NCBI GenBank assembly: GCA_018676275.1
Contig: JABHFC010000308.1
Location: forward strand, 1 to 8,085
Direction: 5' to 3'
DNA from: Gammaproteobacteria bacterium
GTDB taxonomy: Bacteria > Pseudomonadota > Gammaproteobacteria > Eutrophobiales > Eutrophobiaceae
DNA: 8,085 nt
This document shows, piece by piece, positions 5,019-8,085 of this stretch (positions are counted from its first letter, which is position 1; each line of letters starts with the position of its first letter). The translations under genes and the position numbers were made by a program. Under the pieces are notes generated by a model that saw only the letters and a program-made list of their open reading frames with translations, did not search any database and had not been told where the DNA came from.

Positions 5019-7799
5019 TTAACTACTTATTCGTTTTAAGCTGACACGCACTACATCAGAACTAGATCCATTCGCATCTGTCAGATCAATAGATATCGGT
5101 GTCAGACTATTCAAACTGGGTATTTCTACTTCTTTGGCTATCGGTGTTGCCCAGTGTCCAAACTGACCTATTGCCAGTAAGGTGTCAGGACGAATTCCCT
5201 GGCGTATTTCAGCACGCCCTCTTGCCGAACGTAATGATGAAGTAATCTCGATAAGATCACCGTCAGCAATGCCCAGCTTTTCCGCGGTAACCGGGTTAAT
5301 CACAAGCCCTCGATGACCACCAACATTGCCGCCCAATTCATGTATAAACGGCATCGCCAGGTTACTACCCCAGGCGTATTGCATAGAACGGGCAGTGAGT
5401 AACCAGAAAGGGTAATCATCGATTGTCTCCCCTTCCTTAACCGCAGCCTTTTCCCAGATTGCCGGGAAATCACGCCATTCAGGCAAGGCTTCATATTCAG
5501 TTAACTGTTCATCCCACCAGTTGATATCGTGCTCATGCAGACGATTACCCAACTGCTTACCAATACGAAACACTCTTTCCTGATAGGGTAATTCGAAACG
5601 CAGGTTTTTCTTAACCATGGTCGGATAGAGATACCACTCCAATTGTGAAAAAGGTGCAAATTTGTAGCCCTTTTCTTTGTACCAGTCGAGACCATCTGTC
5701 TCCTTGCCATCAGTCAGCTCTGCACTGGCAGACTTACAAATCGCATCCCATATTTCTTCTTTTGAATGTTCAGTATTTTCTTCCAGTGCAAAATCATAGT
5801 TTTCTCCCTGCAACTTTATTCCGGTCAATCCCTTGTTAATCATTTTGTTGTAGGTATCAAGATTGCCTGTACGTTTCGCCAGTTCCGTTGCGATCTCTGT
5901 GAAATCTTTTGCTTCACCGCGAGGGGGTACGACTGTTTGGCGCAAACCAAAACCATGGTGACACCAGTACTGCTCCATGTAAGTTGTACCACCCATACGA
6001 ATTAACTGCGTGCTTTCCAGATCCATTGCGTCAGGTAATAGCACATCAGCCATATAATTGGATTCGTCCAGCGTATAAGCAAAGGCAGCGATAAACGGAT
6101 ACTTCGCCATCTTTTCCACCACGCCGGGCGCATCCCAACTGGATATACCCGGATTGGTACGATAGACAAACCAGAAATCCGGCACAGTCGGCTTTGGTAA
6201 ATTTTCCGGTGGTTCATCCTGAAACAACCAGGGCAAATGTGCAGGACCAAGCGCCTGGCTGGCAGGGAGATCACAAACCAGCGGTACCAGTGTGTTATAG
6301 GCATTGCGGCTTTTCGGTTGCGCAGACCAATTCTCTTTGTCCGTTGGATTATGAAACTGTTTCATAAAACCATCTTCACCGGGAAACACACTGGCCGAAC
6401 GTGTGTGTTGAGGACGATTTAAATATACACAGGTTCCCACAGTACTTCCGGGTACTTCGAATGCACCAACCAGGCAGGCCAACATGGTACGTGCCCAACA
6501 ACATTGATATGCGCCCCAGCCATTGTTTACAGTTTTCCCTAAAACAACCGCAACCGGTCTATAAGGTAAGGTCATGCCTTCTATTTCAATAGTGGCACCG
6601 ATTTGCGCGTGTTCCAAAAACTCGTTAGCCACCTTCCTGATCTTTTCTGCGGGAATGTCGCAAATAACTTCTGCCCACTCCGGGCTATAATCCTTTAACA
6701 TCTCACGCATATCAGCAAAAGCAGGAGAGCACTCTAGCTGTTTGTGTTGCCAACTTTCCTCATCAGCACCAATTTCCAGTGCATCAATATTAAAATTACC
6801 GGTCAAAGCCGGATCGATATCGGGTGAGTTATGGGGAACTGCACTATTACTTGTAAGATCCCATACAAGTGGTTCATTGCTTCCAGGATCACGTAAATAA
6901 AAACCGTTCGGTCCGATCAAATAGGGTGAAGCCATTCGATGTTTAAGAAAAGGAATGTCCAGTTCTTCTATTTCATGTTCAAACAATAAGACGTAAAGCA
7001 ATGCATAAAGAAAAGCAGCGTCGGTCTTAGGCTTGATCGGTAACCAACTTGTAGCACTGGCACCGGTAACCGATAAATGTGGTTCAACCTGGATGCGTTT
7101 CAATCCACGGGAACGGGCATTGGCATGACGTGACACGCCAACAACCCCGGTTGATGCATCAGTGTTAGCACCACAGGAAATTATATAATTGCATAGAGGT
7201 GCATCTGCTGTAACCGTATAACTTCGATGCCAGAGTTCACCAAAAAAATGTTCGGAGTGATAGCACTTGATGCCCTGCCCTGCACCAATGCCATAATCAA
7301 TCGGCCCAAGAGCGGCCAGAAATGCCATAAAGGTGCCCATATGATATGCAGGTGTACCCGCTTCACCGATACTGACAGCAGTTCTTGGATAACCGGACTC
7401 GTCATATAAGCCGGTTTTTTTTATATTATTTAACTTATCCGCAATAATGTCATAAGCCTCGTCCCAGGAGATTGACACAAAACCAGGATCTTCATGCTTT
7501 CCCTTTTTCGGGTTCGTACGCTTCATCGGTGTGAGTATGCGATGCGGGTTGTAAGCCTTCTCTACAAGCCCAAATGCTTTTACACATACACGACCATCTG
7601 CAGGATGCACACCTTTTAAGGAAAAGTTGGGAATGACTTCTGTGGCAACACCGTCTTCTACTTTTACCTTAAGTAAATCAGGCCCTGCGTTACATTGGTA
7701 ACAGAAAGTAGAAACATACTTACTCTCAGTTTTTTTATCCTGTTTCACTTTAGATCTTCTTTCTGTTCCAATTTGTTTTTTATCAGCCCTGGCTTTCAT
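5019..7799 (-). CDS. Molybdopterin oxidoreductase catalytic subunit (DMSO reductase family, PadB-like)
   Basis: A 926-residue catalytic subunit that should carry a bis-pterin molybdenum cofactor. Residues 31-80 are the N-terminal iron-sulfur domain: C33, C36 and C72 are present, but the third ligand of the usual C-x2-C-x3-C pattern is P40. The large cofactor-binding region follows from SWDEAYDII (111-119). C179 in GQGIKCYHSEH lies where formate dehydrogenase-like members carry the Mo ligand and is the best candidate. The C-terminal part from about residue 780 (FWLLTARSMQYAWGSN; GLVINPVTAEKLGI-DGD) is the dinucleotide-binding domain. From memory it is closest to phenylacetyl-CoA:acceptor oxidoreductase (PadB)-like proteins, which oxidise the carbon next to the CoA thioester. 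There is no twin-arginine signal or hydrophobic leader, only a lysine/arginine-rich first 28 residues, so it is cytoplasmic. Electron-transfer and membrane subunits are not nearby in the window. The ATG overlaps the ligase gene by 17 nt with a weak Shine-Dalgarno, implying coupled translation. Confidence 0.9.
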   Translation of the reverse strand: MKARADKKQIGTERRSKVKQDKKTESKYVSTFCYQCNAGPDLLKVKVEDGVATEVIPNFSLKGVHPADGRVCVKAFGLVEKAYNPHRILTPMKRTNPKKGKHEDPGFVSISWDEAYDIIADKLNNIKKTGLYDESGYPRTAVSIGEAGTPAYHMGTFMAFLAALGPIDYGIGAGQGIKCYHSEHFFGELWHRSYTVTADAPLCNYIISCGANTDASTGVVGVSRHANARSRGLKRIQVEPHLSVTGASATSWLPIKPKTDAAFLYALLYVLLFEHEIEELDIPFLKHRMASPYLIGPNGFYLRDPGSNEPLVWDLTSNSAVPHNSPDIDPALTGNFNIDALEIGADEESWQHKQLECSPAFADMREMLKDYSPEWAEVICDIPAEKIRKVANEFLEHAQIGATIEIEGMTLPYRPVAVVLGKTVNNGWGAYQCCWARTMLACLVGAFEVPGSTVGTCVYLNRPQHTRSASVFPGEDGFMKQFHNPTDKENWSAQPKSRNAYNTLVPLVCDLPASQALGPAHLPWLFQDEPPENLPKPTVPDFWFVYRTNPGISSWDAPGVVEKMAKYPFIAAFAYTLDESNYMADVLLPDAMDLESTQLIRMGGTTYMEQYWCHHGFGLRQTVVPPRGEAKDFTEIATELAKRTGNLDTYNKMINKGLTGIKLQGENYDFALEENTEHSKEEIWDAICKSASAELTDGKETDGLDWYKEKGYKFAPFSQLEWYLYPTMVKKNLRFELPYQERVFRIGKQLGNRLHEHDINWWDEQLTEYEALPEWRDFPAIWEKAAVKEGETIDDYPFWLLTARSMQYAWGSNLAMPFIHELGGNVGGHRGLVINPVTAEKLGIADGDLIEITSSLRSARGRAEIRQGIRPDTLLAIGQFGHWATPIAKEVEIPSLNSLTPISIDLTDANGSSSDVVRVSLKRISS
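7783..7799 (-). other. 17-nt overlap of ligase end and Mo-enzyme start
   Basis: The ligase stop codon (7783-7785) lies 14 nt inside the Mo-enzyme gene, whose ATG is at 7797-7799 in a different frame. There is no AGGAG-like sequence ahead of that ATG, so translation of the second gene probably depends on ribosomes arriving from the first. Confidence 0.8.
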
Positions 7800-8085
7800 T
7801 CTGCATCAAACCACGCCTGTATATTTTACCGGTAGCACCCGTCGGTAGAGATTCGCAAAAATTAATCTGCTTCGGTAACTTGAAAGAGGCCAGCAGCTTA
7901 TTATCTTTGCAATACTGCAAAATATCTTCACCGCTTATCTCTTTATTAGCAACAACAAAGGCTTCTATTCGCTGTCCCCATTCAAGATCGGTTTTACCGA
8001 TCACTGCAACCATGTCCACGGCAGGGTGTTGCATAAGACCTGCTTCAACTTCTTCTGCGTGTACTTTCAAACCACCACTTATGAT
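7783..8085 (-). CDS. AMP-forming acyl-CoA ligase, C-terminal part (runs off the window)
   Basis: Only the last 100 residues are present; the gene continues beyond 8085. They form the mobile C-terminal domain (AMP-binding_C) of the adenylate-forming family. The first visible residues, IISGGLKVHAEEVE, are the A8 hinge motif, followed by HPAVDMVAVIGKTDLEWGQRIEAFVV and the A10 motif LPTGATGKIYR with the catalytic lysine of the adenylation half-reaction at residue 87 of the visible part. The enzyme joins a carboxylic acid to CoA using ATP, giving AMP and pyrophosphate. The acid cannot be read from this domain. A shorter reading from TTG at 8068-8070 is wrong because the family motif continues upstream to the window edge. 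The stop (TGA at 7783-7785) lies inside the start of the Mo enzyme gene, which indicates one operon and suggests the CoA ester is the substrate of that enzyme. Confidence 0.93.
   Translation of the reverse strand: MISGGLKVHAEEVEAGLMQHPAVDMVAVIGKTDLEWGQRIEAFVVANKEISGEDILQYCKDNKLLASFKLPKQINFCESLPTGATGKIYRRGLMQNESQG

Noticed and set aside
5019..7799. Gene symbol padB for the Mo oxidoreductase
   Set aside because: The resemblance is from memory, the partner subunits are not in the window, and the substrate cannot be read from the sequence.
7716..7799. Twin-arginine export signal on the Mo enzyme
   Set aside because: An ERRSKV sequence occurs near residues 13-18, but no hydrophobic stretch or cleavage site follows; the cluster cysteines begin at residue 33.

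Overview
The window is a densely packed stretch of bacterial DNA with eight genes, all on the minus strand, so transcription runs from high to low coordinates. Base composition is moderate to slightly AT-rich by eye. Gene starts carry good Shine-Dalgarno sequences (AGGAG, AGGAAG, GAGGTGA). The gene mix (AMP-forming CoA ligase, molybdopterin oxidoreductase, crotonase, MaoC protein, a DUF6152 protein and a secreted partner) suggests an aerobic or facultative, probably marine, gammaproteobacterium with a catabolic CoA-thioester pathway. That taxonomic guess is inference from gene content only.

In transcription order: (1) 8085-7783, the C-terminal 100 residues of an AMP-forming acyl-CoA ligase, cut by the window edge. 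(2) 7799-5019, a 926-residue DMSO-reductase-family molybdopterin oxidoreductase overlapping the ligase by 17 nt; it most resembles, from memory, the PadB-like (phenylacetyl-CoA:acceptor oxidoreductase) catalytic subunits. (3) 4940-4119, a crotonase-fold enoyl-CoA hydratase/isomerase/lyase-like protein. (4) 4085-3627, a MaoC-fold protein whose usual catalytic Asp and His are both replaced. (5) 3517-2594, a fusion of a plant-type [2Fe-2S] ferredoxin with a class III nucleotide cyclase domain. (6) 2569-1331, a DAO-family FAD oxidoreductase that has no ATG, GTG or TTG start ahead of its dinucleotide-binding motif and appears to start at ATT. (7) 1196-771, an exported DUF6152 protein. (8) 765-64, a second exported protein of unknown function.

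The ligase, molybdenum enzyme, crotonase and MaoC genes look like one catabolic unit: activate an acid to its CoA ester, oxidise it at the Mo centre, then process an unsaturated or hydroxylated CoA intermediate. The ferredoxin-cyclase may couple the redox or iron-sulfur state of the cell to a cyclic nucleotide signal, and it sits next to the flavoenzyme. The DUF6152/secreted pair has its own strong sigma70-type promoter (TTGACA, 17-nt spacer, TAAAAT) and probably forms a separate transcript. The iron-sulfur and membrane subunits that PadB-like enzymes normally use are not in the window.

The most notable points are the ATT start, the ferredoxin-cyclase with unusual base-selecting residues, the MaoC protein lacking its catalytic pair, and the molybdenum enzyme lacking one of four cluster cysteines. 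No RNA genes, mobile elements or CRISPR arrays were seen, and no gap longer than about 135 bases lacks a gene.
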